In this document: one piece after another, positions 16,648 through 26,337 of the stretch
Position numbering within the stretch: position 1 is the stretch's first letter
Layout: every line of letters begins with the position of its first letter
Assembly (NCBI GenBank): GCA_937881575.1
Contig: CALGEI010000063.1
Location: forward strand, 1 to 39,306
DNA: 39,306 nucleotides
DNA from: an uncultured Flavobacteriales bacterium
GTDB lineage: Bacteria; Bacteroidota; Bacteroidia; Flavobacteriales_D; Sanyastnellaceae
Direction of reading: 5' to 3'
The notes under the pieces: generated by a model
What the model was told of the DNA's origin: nothing
The model's input: only the letters and a program-made list of their open reading frames with translations
Databases searched by the model: none
Position numbers and translations under genes: made by a program

Positions 16648-18192
16648 TTGTCGTTAACTGACACTACGCTTCGTGACAAACTGGAGACCAATCAAGGAAA
16701 AACCTTGTATGGTTACCAGAAAAATGCCATTAGTACGTTGATGGGCCGAATGGAAAAATTTCCAGAACGGTACAACGTGCTTTTTCAATTGCCGACAGGT
16801 GGAGGAAAGACCGTGATTTTTTCTGAGTTGGCCAAGCGATTCATTCTGGAAACCGGGAAAAGAGTTCTTATTCTCACTCACCGAATTGAATTGTGCGGAC
16901 AAACTAGCCGCATGCTAACCGACATCGGGGTACCGAACAAAATCATCAATAGCAAGGTCAAAGAACTGGATGATGATGAGGATTTCTGGTGCTATGTCGC
17001 CATGGTCGAAACGCTCAACAATCGACTCAGTGATGAGCGTATTGATTTTGAGAATTTGGGCTTGGTGATCATTGACGAAGCGCATTACAACAGCTTCCGT
17101 AAGTTATTTGGATATTTCGCCAACCAAGTGATTTTAGGTGTCACTGCGACACCATTGAGCTCCAACATCAAACTCCCACTGAAGGACAACTACAATGAGT
17201 TGATTGTGGGGGAATCGATCTCTGCTTTGGTGGAGCAGGAATTTTTGGCCGAAGCGGTGACCTACAGTTATGATGTGAATCTCCGATCCCTGAAGATTGG
17301 AATCAACGGAGACTATACGGTCAGCAGTTCTGAGCGGTTGTATGGCAATTACCTCATGCAAGAGAAACTGCTCTATGCCTATGAAGAAAAGGCCAAGAAC
17401 ACCAAAACACTGATTTTCAACAACGGAATCAATACATCCAAGTCCGTTCAGGCGATGTTTGAGGAAGAGGGCTACGAGTGCAAACACTTGGACAATACCC
17501 ACAGCGAAAAAGAACGGCACGACATTCTTGAGTGGTTTGAAAAGAAGCAAGATGCCATTCTGAGTTCTGTTTCCATTTTGACCACTGGATTCGACTCCCC
17601 TTCCGTTGAAACCATTATTTTGAATCGCGCCACAAAGTCTTTGACCTTATACCATCAGATGATCGGTCGAGGTTCACGGGTTTTGCCCCACAAGAAAAAA
17701 TTCAATGTCATCGATTTGGGCAACAATGCCCGACGATTTGGACTGTGGGACACGCACGTGAATTGGGCCGATATCTTCAAATCACCCAACTCTTACATAG
17801 AGGGCCTTTACTCCGACGAAGAAATCGAGGAAGAGTTTGTCTATGAGTATTCGGACGATTTGATGAAGCGATTGGACGGTGGTCCTGATCCTGATTTCAA
17901 TATGGCCGAGGCTTATGTTGAAGTGATGCGAACAGGCGGAAGACCAAAAGACGCCATCGAACTGAGCATTGCACACCACGTGAGCATCGTTCGGTATCTA
18001 TGCCAAGACTTCTGGGACGCGTCGGACCTATTGAAAGAGCTGGAAGGCGACATCATTTACCGCGTGCGGCTTTACTCCAAGTGCATCTCCAAAACAACGG
18101 AGAACTACAAGAATTGGCTCAAGGAAGACTACCTCCGAAAACTACAGAGCGAGTTGCGTCAGGCCTATGCTGAAGATGACCTTCAAGGATGA
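16648..18192 (+). CDS. SF2 DEAD/DEAH-box helicase
   Basis: About 514 residues from the TTG at 16648. Superfamily 2 motifs in order: a Q-motif-like LYGYQKNAI, Walker A LPTGGGKT, motif Ia ILTHRIELC, motif II IIDEAHYN, motif III LGVTATP, motif IV around TLIFNNGI, and motif VI QMIGRGSR. It resembles a Bacteroidota family of DEAD/DEAH helicases with a ~150-residue C-terminal extension of unknown role (acidic segment EEIEEEFVYEYSDD, then helices). There is no ATG upstream of the Q motif. GTG 16564 precedes the promoter's -7 box, so TTG 16612 or 16648 are better; 16648 places the start ~20 residues before LYGYQ, which is what I recall for the family. The start is therefore uncertain, the function class is not. 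Confidence 0.85.
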   Translation: MSLTDTTLRDKLETNQGKTLYGYQKNAISTLMGRMEKFPERYNVLFQLPTGGGKTVIFSELAKRFILETGKRVLILTHRIELCGQTSRMLTDIGVPNKIINSKVKELDDDEDFWCYVAMVETLNNRLSDERIDFENLGLVIIDEAHYNSFRKLFGYFANQVILGVTATPLSSNIKLPLKDNYNELIVGESISALVEQEFLAEAVTYSYDVNLRSLKIGINGDYTVSSSERLYGNYLMQEKLLYAYEEKAKNTKTLIFNNGINTSKSVQAMFEEEGYECKHLDNTHSEKERHDILEWFEKKQDAILSSVSILTTGFDSPSVETIILNRATKSLTLYHQMIGRGSRVLPHKKKFNVIDLGNNARRFGLWDTHVNWADIFKSPNSYIEGLYSDEEIEEEFVYEYSDDLMKRLDGGPDPDFNMAEAYVEVMRTGGRPKDAIELSIAHHVSIVRYLCQDFWDASDLLKELEGDIIYRVRLYSKCISKTTENYKNWLKEDYLRKLQSELRQAYAEDDLQG

Positions 18193-18283
18193 CATCATCG
18201 TGCGGATGGCACAGCTACAAACTCACTGGTGACACTTACAAAAACACCGTGCTTTTGACGCTCTAATTTCCGGAAACTTGCAC

Positions 18284-19393
18284 ATGCCTGTTTCCATTGA
18301 ATCGTGGTTGGAAGTCTTTCCAATGCATCTCGGTTTTGCCCTGATCACTTTTGTTTTTTTTCGTGTATTCTCCGCTCTCCTTCCATGGAAAGTGCGAAAA
18401 ACAGGGTCTGTTAGCACCATGTGGCTGACCGCTTTGTCCGCACTTGGAATCGCATTGTCCACCGCAAGTTGGGGCATTCAATTCGCGCCTTTCGCTGCAA
18501 AATGGGTTGAATTCACACGTTCGGCCTCGTGGTGGTCGTTCATGATTCTTTTGGCCTCTGCCCTCCTGTACGCACAAGTCAGGATAGACAACTCAGCATA
18601 CCATAGAGCGAAGCAATTGCAAAACGCTACGATTCAAGAACAACTATTGATACAAAGTGTCGCTCAAGTCAAGAAAAACATCGAACTCAAAGACGAGGTA
18701 AGACAAGCCAAGCGGAACAACTTGCGGTCACAAATGAACCCGCATTTCTTATTCAATGTCCTCACCGGAATTCAACATCTTTTACTAAACGAGCAAGGTG
18801 ATCAAGCAAGCAACGTTTTTAGGCGCTTTCGAAAACTGTTAATGCAAGGGTTCATACACAATGATCAAATTATTGGCTCGATTCAACAAGAACTCAACCA
18901 TGTTGAGCAATACATCGAGTTGGAGTCTCTTCGGATATCGAAATCCATTGGTTGGGATTCCAAAGTCAATTCATCGGTCAACCTAGAACGAACCCCCTGC
19001 CCCAAATTCTTATTGCAGCCACTGGTTGAAAATGCGATCTGGCATGGTCTTTCCGGGCTCTCCTCTGAGGATCCGCAAATTCAAATTCATGTATTCTGGG
19101 AAGATGAAACGCTCGTTTTACAAGTTCATGACAATGGAAAAGGCTTGGGAAGCTCCGATGTAAAGAACACCTCAAACAAACGAGAAGGACACCAGTCCAG
19201 GGGAACTGCAATTATCCGAGAACGCCTTGATCTCCTTCGACATCCTGGACGGCTGGAGCTGAGAAAACCATCGGCGCAGGACCCATTCACAAACGGCGTC
19301 GTCGCTGAGATTCAACTTCCTTTGTGGGCACTAGAGCCTCCACCCAAGCCATCTGAATCAACCGACAGACTTAGAATGGCAAACGTGGATTAG
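18284..19393 (+). CDS. LytS/YehU-family sensor histidine kinase
   Basis: 369 residues. Three membrane helices (about 12-32, 44-65, 82-100), a coiled-coil linker (105-140), the His_kinase box MNPHFLFNVL with phospho-accepting His154, and a GHKL ATPase domain (LLQPLVENAIWHGL as N box, VHDNGKGLG as G1 box, GTAIIRERLDLL). It should autophosphorylate and pass phosphate to a LytTR-type regulator, but no response regulator is in the window, so it is an orphan here. The ATG at 18284 is preferred over TTG 18278. The end overlaps tsaD by 23 bases, tail to tail. Confidence 0.88.
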   Translation: MPVSIESWLEVFPMHLGFALITFVFFRVFSALLPWKVRKTGSVSTMWLTALSALGIALSTASWGIQFAPFAAKWVEFTRSASWWSFMILLASALLYAQVRIDNSAYHRAKQLQNATIQEQLLIQSVAQVKKNIELKDEVRQAKRNNLRSQMNPHFLFNVLTGIQHLLLNEQGDQASNVFRRFRKLLMQGFIHNDQIIGSIQQELNHVEQYIELESLRISKSIGWDSKVNSSVNLERTPCPKFLLQPLVENAIWHGLSGLSSEDPQIQIHVFWEDETLVLQVHDNGKGLGSSDVKNTSNKREGHQSRGTAIIRERLDLLRHPGRLELRKPSAQDPFTNGVVAEIQLPLWALEPPPKPSESTDRLRMANVD

Positions 19394-20384
19394 GAGAATC
19401 GGCAATCGTACCTCGGAAGCCCGATTCATATTGAATTGCCCCCGTGATTGCGATCATGGCTGCATTATCCGTGCAGTAAGCCATGGGTGGAATGTGCACG
19501 TTCCAGCCCAACTGCTCTCTTCTCGTTTCAAGGGCTTTTCGCAATCCACGATTGGCCGAAACACCTCCAGCAATAGCCACTTCACGAATTCCGGTAGATT
19601 CGACCGCCGCCTCCAATTTACTCAATAAAATATCCAAGATGGCGTGTTGCACACTTGCTGCAATGTCGTGCTTTCGCTCATCTACAAACCCAGGATTCGA
19701 TTGCAATTCACGCTGCAAAAAATGCAATATCTGTGTTTTCAATCCACTAAAACTCATGTCAAGACCTTCAACTTTTGGACGCGTAAATGCAAAAGCATTC
19801 GGATCTCCATCGGAGGCAAGTCGGTCGATTTCAGGACCACCCGGATAAGGCAAGCCCATCAATTTGGCCATTTTATCAAAGGCCTCACCTGCTGCATCGT
19901 CACGCGTTGAACCAATCACCTCCATGGCCATTGGATCGTTGACTCGGACCAACTGCGTGTGTCCACCGGAAACGGTCAAGCATAGAAATGGCAACTGTGG
20001 AGGGTCTCCAGGTTCAAGAAAATGAGCCAAAATGTGAGCGTGCATGTGATGCACCGGAATGGTGGGCTTTCCCAAAGCATAGGCCCACGCCTTCGCAAAA
20101 GCCACGCCAACATGCAAGGACCCCATAAGACCGGGGCCTTGAGTGTAGGCAATGGCATCCAAGGCTTCAGGAGCTACGCCTGCTGCTTTCAAAGCGGCTT
20201 CGACCGTAGGCACAATATTTTGTGTGTGCGCCCTGCTTGCCAATTCAGGCACGACTCCTCCGTAGCCAACATGGACCGCTTGATTGGCAACCACATTGGA
20301 CAGGACTTTACGGCCCTGAATAACCGCCACAGAGGTGTCATCACAAGACGATTCAATGGCCAAGATGCAAGAGTTGTATCGCAT
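19371..20384 (-). CDS. tsaD: tRNA N6-adenosine threonylcarbamoyltransferase TsaD
   Basis: 337 residues, the normal length. ASKHA-fold motifs: LAIESSCDDTSVAV at the start, the metal-binding HMHAHILAHF, the nucleotide loops SGGHTQLV and IAGGVSANRGLR, and a C-terminal YCTDNAAMIA. It transfers the threonylcarbamoyl group to A37 of ANN-decoding tRNAs together with TsaB/TsaE, which are not in the window. A -7 box TAATTTTG lies at 20427-20420 on the minus strand, 35 bases before the ATG. It is divergent from tamB, a neighbourhood I recall as common in Bacteroidota. Confidence 0.97.
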   Translation of the reverse strand: MRYNSCILAIESSCDDTSVAVIQGRKVLSNVVANQAVHVGYGGVVPELASRAHTQNIVPTVEAALKAAGVAPEALDAIAYTQGPGLMGSLHVGVAFAKAWAYALGKPTIPVHHMHAHILAHFLEPGDPPQLPFLCLTVSGGHTQLVRVNDPMAMEVIGSTRDDAAGEAFDKMAKLMGLPYPGGPEIDRLASDGDPNAFAFTRPKVEGLDMSFSGLKTQILHFLQRELQSNPGFVDERKHDIAASVQHAILDILLSKLEAAVESTGIREVAIAGGVSANRGLRKALETRREQLGWNVHIPPMAYCTDNAAMIAITGAIQYESGFRGTIADSPNPRLPF

Positions 20385-20419
20385 AAAGAACGGTGGACTT
20401 GTGGATTCAGTTGACGGTA

Positions 20420-20427
20420 CAAAATTA
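20420..20427 (-). promoter_or_regulatory. Possible -7 box for tsaD
   Basis: TAATTTTG on the minus strand fits TAnnTTTG and would give a ~28-base leader. No good TTG is seen at -33. Confidence 0.3.
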
Positions 20428-20463
20428 GGTCCTTATCCCACAGAACATGTAACTTCCCTTCGG

Positions 20464-23400
20464 ATGAAAAGCACTTCCCTTAAATGGCTGATTCGCGTGA
20501 TCGCAGCTATCGTTAGTTTGCTTTTTATCGCGGGACTCGCCCTGCGAACAGAAAGGGTCCAGTCCGCGGTAGCTCGCCAATTGGCGATGGGGTTTGAAAA
20601 GCAAACCGGATTGCGGCTTGATTTTGAGTCCTTGCACATCGATTGGTGGAACCGACAGTTTGCACTCACACATTGCCGATTGGGGCAGCCTGAGCAAGAA
20701 CTGCCATTGCTGGACATTGCCACAATCAAATTGGGCGCTTGGCATAGAACACGCGGTACTTGGCAATTGGGGACATTGCATTTATCCGGCGCAGAAATCG
20801 ACGCGAGCGGACTTACGCAATGGAACGCCTTGCACGCCAACCCGCACACAACGGCTCAGAAGAGGCCTCTCTCCGTCTCCTTGCAACACGTGTTCATTGA
20901 GAATTTCGCAATTCGAATGAACGTGGATTCCGATGCCATGAGCGCAGTGATTGACCGAATGGAATGCCGAAACATCGAGCTCTTTCTAAACGAACAGCAT
21001 GGCGAACTGATTGACCTCAAAGGACGCGTCGCAGGGGACGCATTCGGCCATGACTCCATCAACATTTCAATGCTCTCAGGAATTTGGTCTTCGGATGCCA
21101 CTTCATGGCATTGGGACTCCGGAATTGCAAAGAGCTCCCTGCTCAACATCCATGGCCAGGCGGATGGTGAATGGGAAAACTGGGCCTTAACTGAACTGAC
21201 AGCTGAAGCTCAACTGGAGCAAGGAGTCGACTTTCCGCATTGGAGTCAAAAGGCCCTAGACCATCAAAACATTGCGATCGAATGGGGTCAATGGCTCTCC
21301 TCGCAATTGAACCCGAACAAACTGCAGGGTGCCTTGGAGGTTCATTGGGAGAAGCCAACAGGTTGGCTCATTTCGATGCACGAATGGACAGGTCTGCCTG
21401 GAATTTCTTCCATTGACAACGCTCGGTGGGAACAAAAAAATGATGGGAAATGGGACGTTTCAGGAGAACTCAAGGGAAGCGCTCTGAAAACCTTGAAAAC
21501 TTTGGGCTCTACACCCGTGGGCTCCCAACAAAGCCAATGGATCGATTCCTTGACAACCCGTCTCGGAACAAACGATGAGTGGGGCGTGCATTGGCGAACA
21601 GAAAACCAATCGATTCAGGCCGATTGGGAGTTGACATTGGAAACGCAGCAATTGCCTTTGACAGGAGCGGTTGACTGGAAGCCATCTGCCGAATCTCACG
21701 AGATTGATTGGGAATCGCATAACATTCCTGCTTGGCTGGGAATAGAGCGAGGATACGGCCAAGCCTGGGCTGCATCTGGAAGGGTGGACTGGAGCTCTGA
21801 TGCCATTTTGGGCCAGACTCAACTGACTTTATCCAATAACGGGACAATTTCTGCCACAGTCAATGCCTACCGAAACCGCTTGAAAGATTCTCTACCGGAG
21901 TGGAGTTGCTCCGGCACGATCACTTCCCAAGACAACCCGATGCCGTTAGAATTGTCTTGGACAGGAAGCATAGACCGAGGCCATTGGAACTGGGAATCCG
22001 AAAGCCTGTTGCTCGGATTTCAACCTTTTCTGCTCTCCGAACGAGAAGACTGGGAACTGCATGCACGAACAGCACTGCGCGTCAACGGAATGCGTTTCAG
22101 TGAAATTCAAATGATCTTCGAAATGCGTGAAATCAACTTGCTCCAAAACGGCCGCCCCATGGCATTCAATCGGATGGACATTGAAGGAAGTTGGAGCGCT
22201 GAGAGCAGCATGATTGCTTGGAATTCCGATCTGACGAATGGCTATTTAAACCTGGAGAACGACTGGAAACGCTGGGGTGAATACTGGACTGAGAAGAAGC
22301 TTCTGAAAAACACAAATGACATTGAATCGCCTCAATTTCAAGCCGAATGCAGCGTCCGTTCTTTTGCTCCAATCGCAGCACTCGCTCATCTTCCTTTTTC
22401 AATAGAGAGTGGCTCTCGATTGAAGGCCTACAGCCAAATTGGCGGAACGAAATTCCAACTCTCAATTCCACATTTGACATGGGATCTATTCGAAGCTTCA
22501 GGAATCCAAATCGACTTGGATGATCAAGCGCAATCGATCTTTATCAATGCCCAATGTGATTCGCTTCATAGAGCGGGTGTTGCTTGGATTGAGCAAGCTC
22601 AAATTGACATATCACGAGACTCTATTTGGTGGCTAGACAGCTCTTGGGATTCTCCCCAATTCGGCCATTCAGAAATGCAATGGTCGGCTCTAAACAGAGA
22701 CCTCAATTGCTTCAACTTGCAGTTAATCAATATGTCCCTGCCAATTGGCAATCAAATATTTGAATCTGATTTACCTCATCCCCAACTGAACCTTGACTTC
22801 ACTTCAGCTGGCATGGAATTAAGCTGTGACAATTTCAGCCTGACTTCTGAAAATTGGACCTTGAACACCTCGGGGCTTTTCAGCCCGGTCAAAGAAAGTT
22901 TCTGGACGGTCAATGCAGTCGGAAAGACCTTCCCTTTCATTGAGATGGCTCCTTACAATGACTTTAGCGGCAAGAATTTGGACGCTCGCTTTGAGTGGTG
23001 TCGACTCGAGGGTGTTTCAGCATTTGCAGCAGCGTTTCAGGGCGAAAAATTTGGATTTAACGCTTTGCAGCTAGAAAATTTCAACCTCCTCATGGACGGA
23101 GACAAGTCCAACGCCACCTATTGGCTCGCTGCTCAAATCGATACTGAATCGTCCATTTCAGCCACAGGAAACCTGGCACTCGACCTAGAGGGCCCTATGC
23201 ACAGTGAACTCAAGCTCGAATCCGTACCTCTGCAATGGTTGAACACCTGGATGCCTCCTGAGTCCGTTCAATGGAGTGGTGTCATATCGGGTGACTTATT
23301 GGTTGAAGGAACCCCTAAAAAGCCATCAATCGAAGGGTGGTTCGCTTCTGATTCAGCTGCGGTTCACGTGGGCTATTTGGGGACCACGTACCAACTCAAA

Positions 23401-24780
23401 GGGCTATGCGAAGTGGTACCCGACGAGTTTTTCTTAGACCAATGGGAGGCGCAAGATTCAGAAGGTCACATCGCTCGAATCAACGGTACAATTATGCACG
23501 ACCACTTCACTGATTGGAACTTCGATGTGGGGCTCGAAGCTGAGGTCCCATTTCAACTGCTTCAGTTGACCCGGGAGGACAATGACTGGTTTTATGGCAC
23601 AGCATATGCCACGGGGGATGTCAATGTATTCGGATATGACAACAACCTGCAGATTGAAGCCCGGCTGAAAACAGGACCTGAAACTCGGTTTGCACTCCCA
23701 CTGGATGGCGCATCAGATGCCTCCTATGCATCGTTTATTCACTTCCATGACCCCCGAGAGGACCTTGTTGAAATCACCAAAGACGCTCCGGATCTATCCC
23801 GTTTTCGAGTGGATCTGAACATTGATGTGACGGAAGACGCCGAAGCGCGCATCATCTTTGATGAGAGTGTCGGAGATGAAATTATGGGGGTCGTCGTTGG
23901 CGATTTGTCCATCGGAATCAATGATTTTGAGCAGATCGATATGACAGGACAACTTGAAGTTGTTGAAGGTGCCTATTTCTTCACGCTTCAAAATTTAATC
24001 AACAAGCAATTCGAAATCGAACCCGGAGGCACTATTTCGTGGTTTGGCGACCCGTATGAAGCGGCTATAGACTTGAACACAATCTACAAGGTTCGAACGA
24101 ATTTGGATGGCTTGCTGCCGGACGAAAGCAATTTACCGGGACGCATACCAGTCCACCTGAACCTCGCATTGCAGGGTGCTTTAATGCAGCCTGACATTGG
24201 GTTTTCAATCAATCTTCCTGAAGCAACACCTCAGCTAACATCCCTTGTAGAGGGTGCACTGATCAACGAAGAAGAGCTCAATCGCCAAGCCTTAAGCCTT
24301 CTTGTCTTAAATCAATTCTTAAGCCCAGACCCCTTGACATCCGGTTTTGGAGGAGACCTGGTGCAAGACCAGAGCACCGCGTTCATTGCCAATCAGTTGG
24401 GCCATTGGATTTCCCAGATTTCACCGGACATGGACATTGGCTTTGATTACGGCAACAACCCCTCAGATGAAGACCAATCGTTGGCTGTGGCCTTGAGCAC
24501 GCGACTTTTGGATGACCGTTTGCATGTTGAGGGAGCCATAGGAACCAATCAATTGAGCCAAGTTGCTGCATCAAATGTTCAACTCCAAGACATGACAATT
24601 AGCTATGATTTGGATGCCAACGGCACTTTTCAAGTCACGGGGCACACGCGACAAAACCCCGAATGGTCCTCTCCTTATGGGGCGACGACCCAAGGAGTTG
24701 GACTTCGGTTTCAACGTGAATTCAACCATTGGGGAGAACGGCGCAAACGCCGGGATGCAAGTTTGAACGAAGGGTTGTAA
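20464..24780 (+). CDS. tamB: TamB/AsmA-like translocation and assembly module protein
   Basis: 1438 residues. One N-terminal membrane anchor (about 9-28) is followed by an AsmA-like start (SAVARQLAMGFEKQTGLRL) and a very long region of short beta-strands. The C-terminal ~350 residues carry the DUF490/TamB hallmarks (GQLEVVEGAYFFTLQNLI, NKQFEIEPGGTISWFGDP, LSLLVLNQFLSP). Family members span the periplasm as a hydrophobic groove linking inner membrane to outer-membrane assembly, and are implicated in phospholipid transport. The ATG at 20464 is chosen because it directly precedes the basic-hydrophobic anchor; earlier in-frame codons lie within tsaD or its promoter. A short gap of 29 bases to the next gene suggests cotranscription. 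Confidence 0.9.
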   Translation: MKSTSLKWLIRVIAAIVSLLFIAGLALRTERVQSAVARQLAMGFEKQTGLRLDFESLHIDWWNRQFALTHCRLGQPEQELPLLDIATIKLGAWHRTRGTWQLGTLHLSGAEIDASGLTQWNALHANPHTTAQKRPLSVSLQHVFIENFAIRMNVDSDAMSAVIDRMECRNIELFLNEQHGELIDLKGRVAGDAFGHDSINISMLSGIWSSDATSWHWDSGIAKSSLLNIHGQADGEWENWALTELTAEAQLEQGVDFPHWSQKALDHQNIAIEWGQWLSSQLNPNKLQGALEVHWEKPTGWLISMHEWTGLPGISSIDNARWEQKNDGKWDVSGELKGSALKTLKTLGSTPVGSQQSQWIDSLTTRLGTNDEWGVHWRTENQSIQADWELTLETQQLPLTGAVDWKPSAESHEIDWESHNIPAWLGIERGYGQAWAASGRVDWSSDAILGQTQLTLSNNGTISATVNAYRNRLKDSLPEWSCSGTITSQDNPMPLELSWTGSIDRGHWNWESESLLLGFQPFLLSEREDWELHARTALRVNGMRFSEIQMIFEMREINLLQNGRPMAFNRMDIEGSWSAESSMIAWNSDLTNGYLNLENDWKRWGEYWTEKKLLKNTNDIESPQFQAECSVRSFAPIAALAHLPFSIESGSRLKAYSQIGGTKFQLSIPHLTWDLFEASGIQIDLDDQAQSIFINAQCDSLHRAGVAWIEQAQIDISRDSIWWLDSSWDSPQFGHSEMQWSALNRDLNCFNLQLINMSLPIGNQIFESDLPHPQLNLDFTSAGMELSCDNFSLTSENWTLNTSGLFSPVKESFWTVNAVGKTFPFIEMAPYNDFSGKNLDARFEWCRLEGVSAFAAAFQGEKFGFNALQLENFNLLMDGDKSNATYWLAAQIDTESSISATGNLALDLEGPMHSELKLESVPLQWLNTWMPPESVQWSGVISGDLLVEGTPKKPSIEGWFASDSAAVHVGYLGTTYQLKGLCEVVPDEFFLDQWEAQDSEGHIARINGTIMHDHFTDWNFDVGLEAEVPFQLLQLTREDNDWFYGTAYATGDVNVFGYDNNLQIEARLKTGPETRFALPLDGASDASYASFIHFHDPREDLVEITKDAPDLSRFRVDLNIDVTEDAEARIIFDESVGDEIMGVVVGDLSIGINDFEQIDMTGQLEVVEGAYFFTLQNLINKQFEIEPGGTISWFGDPYEAAIDLNTIYKVRTNLDGLLPDESNLPGRIPVHLNLALQGALMQPDIGFSINLPEATPQLTSLVEGALINEEELNRQALSLLVLNQFLSPDPLTSGFGGDLVQDQSTAFIANQLGHWISQISPDMDIGFDYGNNPSDEDQSLAVALSTRLLDDRLHVEGAIGTNQLSQVAASNVQLQDMTISYDLDANGTFQVTGHTRQNPEWSSPYGATTQGVGLRFQREFNHWGERRKRRDASLNEGL

Positions 24781-24809
24781 TTTTCAGAGCAATTCAATCC
24801 ACTCTGACG

Positions 24810-25856
24810 ATGGCCACACGACTCCTGCTCTTTACCGCTTTCATAAGTCTACTAGCGGCCCCTGTTCATCTTCAAATCACATTGGAATCAGCCGACCTTC
24901 CACAAGGAGGAGCCACATACCCCCTCGTCAACACATTGGTCACGGATTTGGGATTGCTGGACACGGACGGGGCCAACGCCGTATGGGACGCCAGCGCATT
25001 GACATCCCTAGGCGACGCTCCTGTTTCACCCAATCCGATGAGCGATGCTTCCATCACCGCGGCTTTAGCCTTCAACAGTCCGTTCAATTCAGCCTATCAA
25101 TGTGACTTTTTTCTCCCAACTGAATTTCCTGATCTCGGAATCGATATCGGGATCCCATTGGATGGGTTCAATAGTTTTTACCAAACAGACGCCGATCATT
25201 ATGCCATTGCGGGCATTGGTTTGAGCTCTGCCGGATTTGACTTGCCAGTGACATACAGCGACATCGATGAGTTCTTCCCATTGCCATTCTCATTCGGAGA
25301 GACATTTTCGAGCAGCGGTGCTTTCACCTTGGACTTGACCGGAATCTTAGGCTACTGGCTCAATCAAACTCGAGAGGTCACAGCAGATGGTTGGGGCACC
25401 CTGATTTTACCAAGCGGTTCATACGATGTATTGCGCGTCAGAACCGATCTTGTCGCAACCGATAGCATCCTGATTGAGCAGCTGGGTGAACCGTTTGCCA
25501 TCGAGCGGGTGCAAACAGTCTATCAATGGTGGGGAGAAGGCATGGGATTCCCTCTGTTGGAAATCACCACCACCTTGGGCATTCCAACCATCTCGACATA
25601 CCAAGATTTGGAAGCCCCTAATTTCGTTCAGGACCAGTACACCTCAGCACTCTCAGTGTTCCCCAACCCTGCTCAACCCGGTCAAAAGATTCAATTCAGC
25701 GACAACAACAACGCCTTTTGGCGCATCGTGGATTCGCTGGGCCGTGAGGTCGCTTCAGGCAAGAAAAACGATTGGGACATTCCCGCATCCATGGCAACAG
25801 GGAATTATTTTATCTCTCGCCAAGGGCAGACTGAACATTTCATTCTTCAGCGCTAA
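24810..25856 (+). CDS. Secreted protein with T9SS type A sorting domain
   Basis: 348 residues: signal peptide MATRLLLFTAFISLLAAPVH, a ~250-residue beta-rich body with no known domain, and a C-terminal ~75-residue sorting tail (LSVFPNPAQPGQKIQF ... GREVASG ... MATGNYFI ... EHFILQR). The pattern FPNPA - LGREV - GxYF matches the T9SS type A sorting signal, so the protein is exported to the surface and the tail removed. The ATG at 24810 gives the signal peptide; upstream in-frame codons overlap tamB. It is convergent with the DUF7793-like gene. Confidence 0.85.
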   Translation: MATRLLLFTAFISLLAAPVHLQITLESADLPQGGATYPLVNTLVTDLGLLDTDGANAVWDASALTSLGDAPVSPNPMSDASITAALAFNSPFNSAYQCDFFLPTEFPDLGIDIGIPLDGFNSFYQTDADHYAIAGIGLSSAGFDLPVTYSDIDEFFPLPFSFGETFSSSGAFTLDLTGILGYWLNQTREVTADGWGTLILPSGSYDVLRVRTDLVATDSILIEQLGEPFAIERVQTVYQWWGEGMGFPLLEITTTLGIPTISTYQDLEAPNFVQDQYTSALSVFPNPAQPGQKIQFSDNNNAFWRIVDSLGREVASGKKNDWDIPASMATGNYFISRQGQTEHFILQR

Positions 25857-25886
25857 TTCAATTCGGCTTTTTCTGCAAGCTGCTTC

Positions 25887-26330
25887 TTATTGGTCCACTT
25901 CAAGACCGACAAAGGCGTCGACCTCTTGACCAATTTGACCATCGTACCAAGCGTCCAAAACCCAGCCTTTCGCAACTTGTGGGTTGCGGAACACACGGAA
26001 TGGAACGGCAGGCTTAAACAAGGCCCATCGTATACGATCCCGAAGCACCTGGATGGACGAAGGCACAACAATCGCTCGGGCAGGGACTCCAGCCATGGCT
26101 TCGGCAGACCCCATCCAAGCCAATGCCTCTTGCTCAACAAGCGCCACATTTTTCGGAATCAAAACCAAAACAGGGCCCTCACCTCCTCGCACCAGCTCTC
26201 GGCGTGCCTCTTCGACGCGTTTTACGTGGTTCATATCCAAAACCGATTCTGCATGAAACCGAATCGTGTAAAGCCCCATTGAAAGTTCAATGGTCGCTTC
26301 CTGGAGTTTGGTGGAGAGTGTGTGATCCAT
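25887..26330 (-). CDS. STAS-like (DUF7793-type) protein
   Basis: 147 residues without signal peptide. Alternating strands and helices (LYTIRFHAESVLDMNHVKRVEEARRE ... GPVLVLIPKNVALVEQEALAWM ... PARAIVVPS ... RNPQVAKGWVL) fit the STAS/SpoIIAA-like layout of a Bacteroidota family I recall as DUF7793. The biochemical role is unknown. It is last of three minus-strand genes; only seven bases separate it from the DUF4249-like gene. Confidence 0.6.
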   Translation of the reverse strand: MDHTLSTKLQEATIELSMGLYTIRFHAESVLDMNHVKRVEEARRELVRGGEGPVLVLIPKNVALVEQEALAWMGSAEAMAGVPARAIVVPSSIQVLRDRIRWALFKPAVPFRVFRNPQVAKGWVLDAWYDGQIGQEVDAFVGLEVDQ

Positions 26331-26337
26331 TGAGTTT

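Noticed and set aside
25853-26149. Minus-strand frame beside the DUF7793-like gene
   Set aside because: It overlaps the better-supported 25887-26330 gene in another frame, and its sequence has no coherent pattern.
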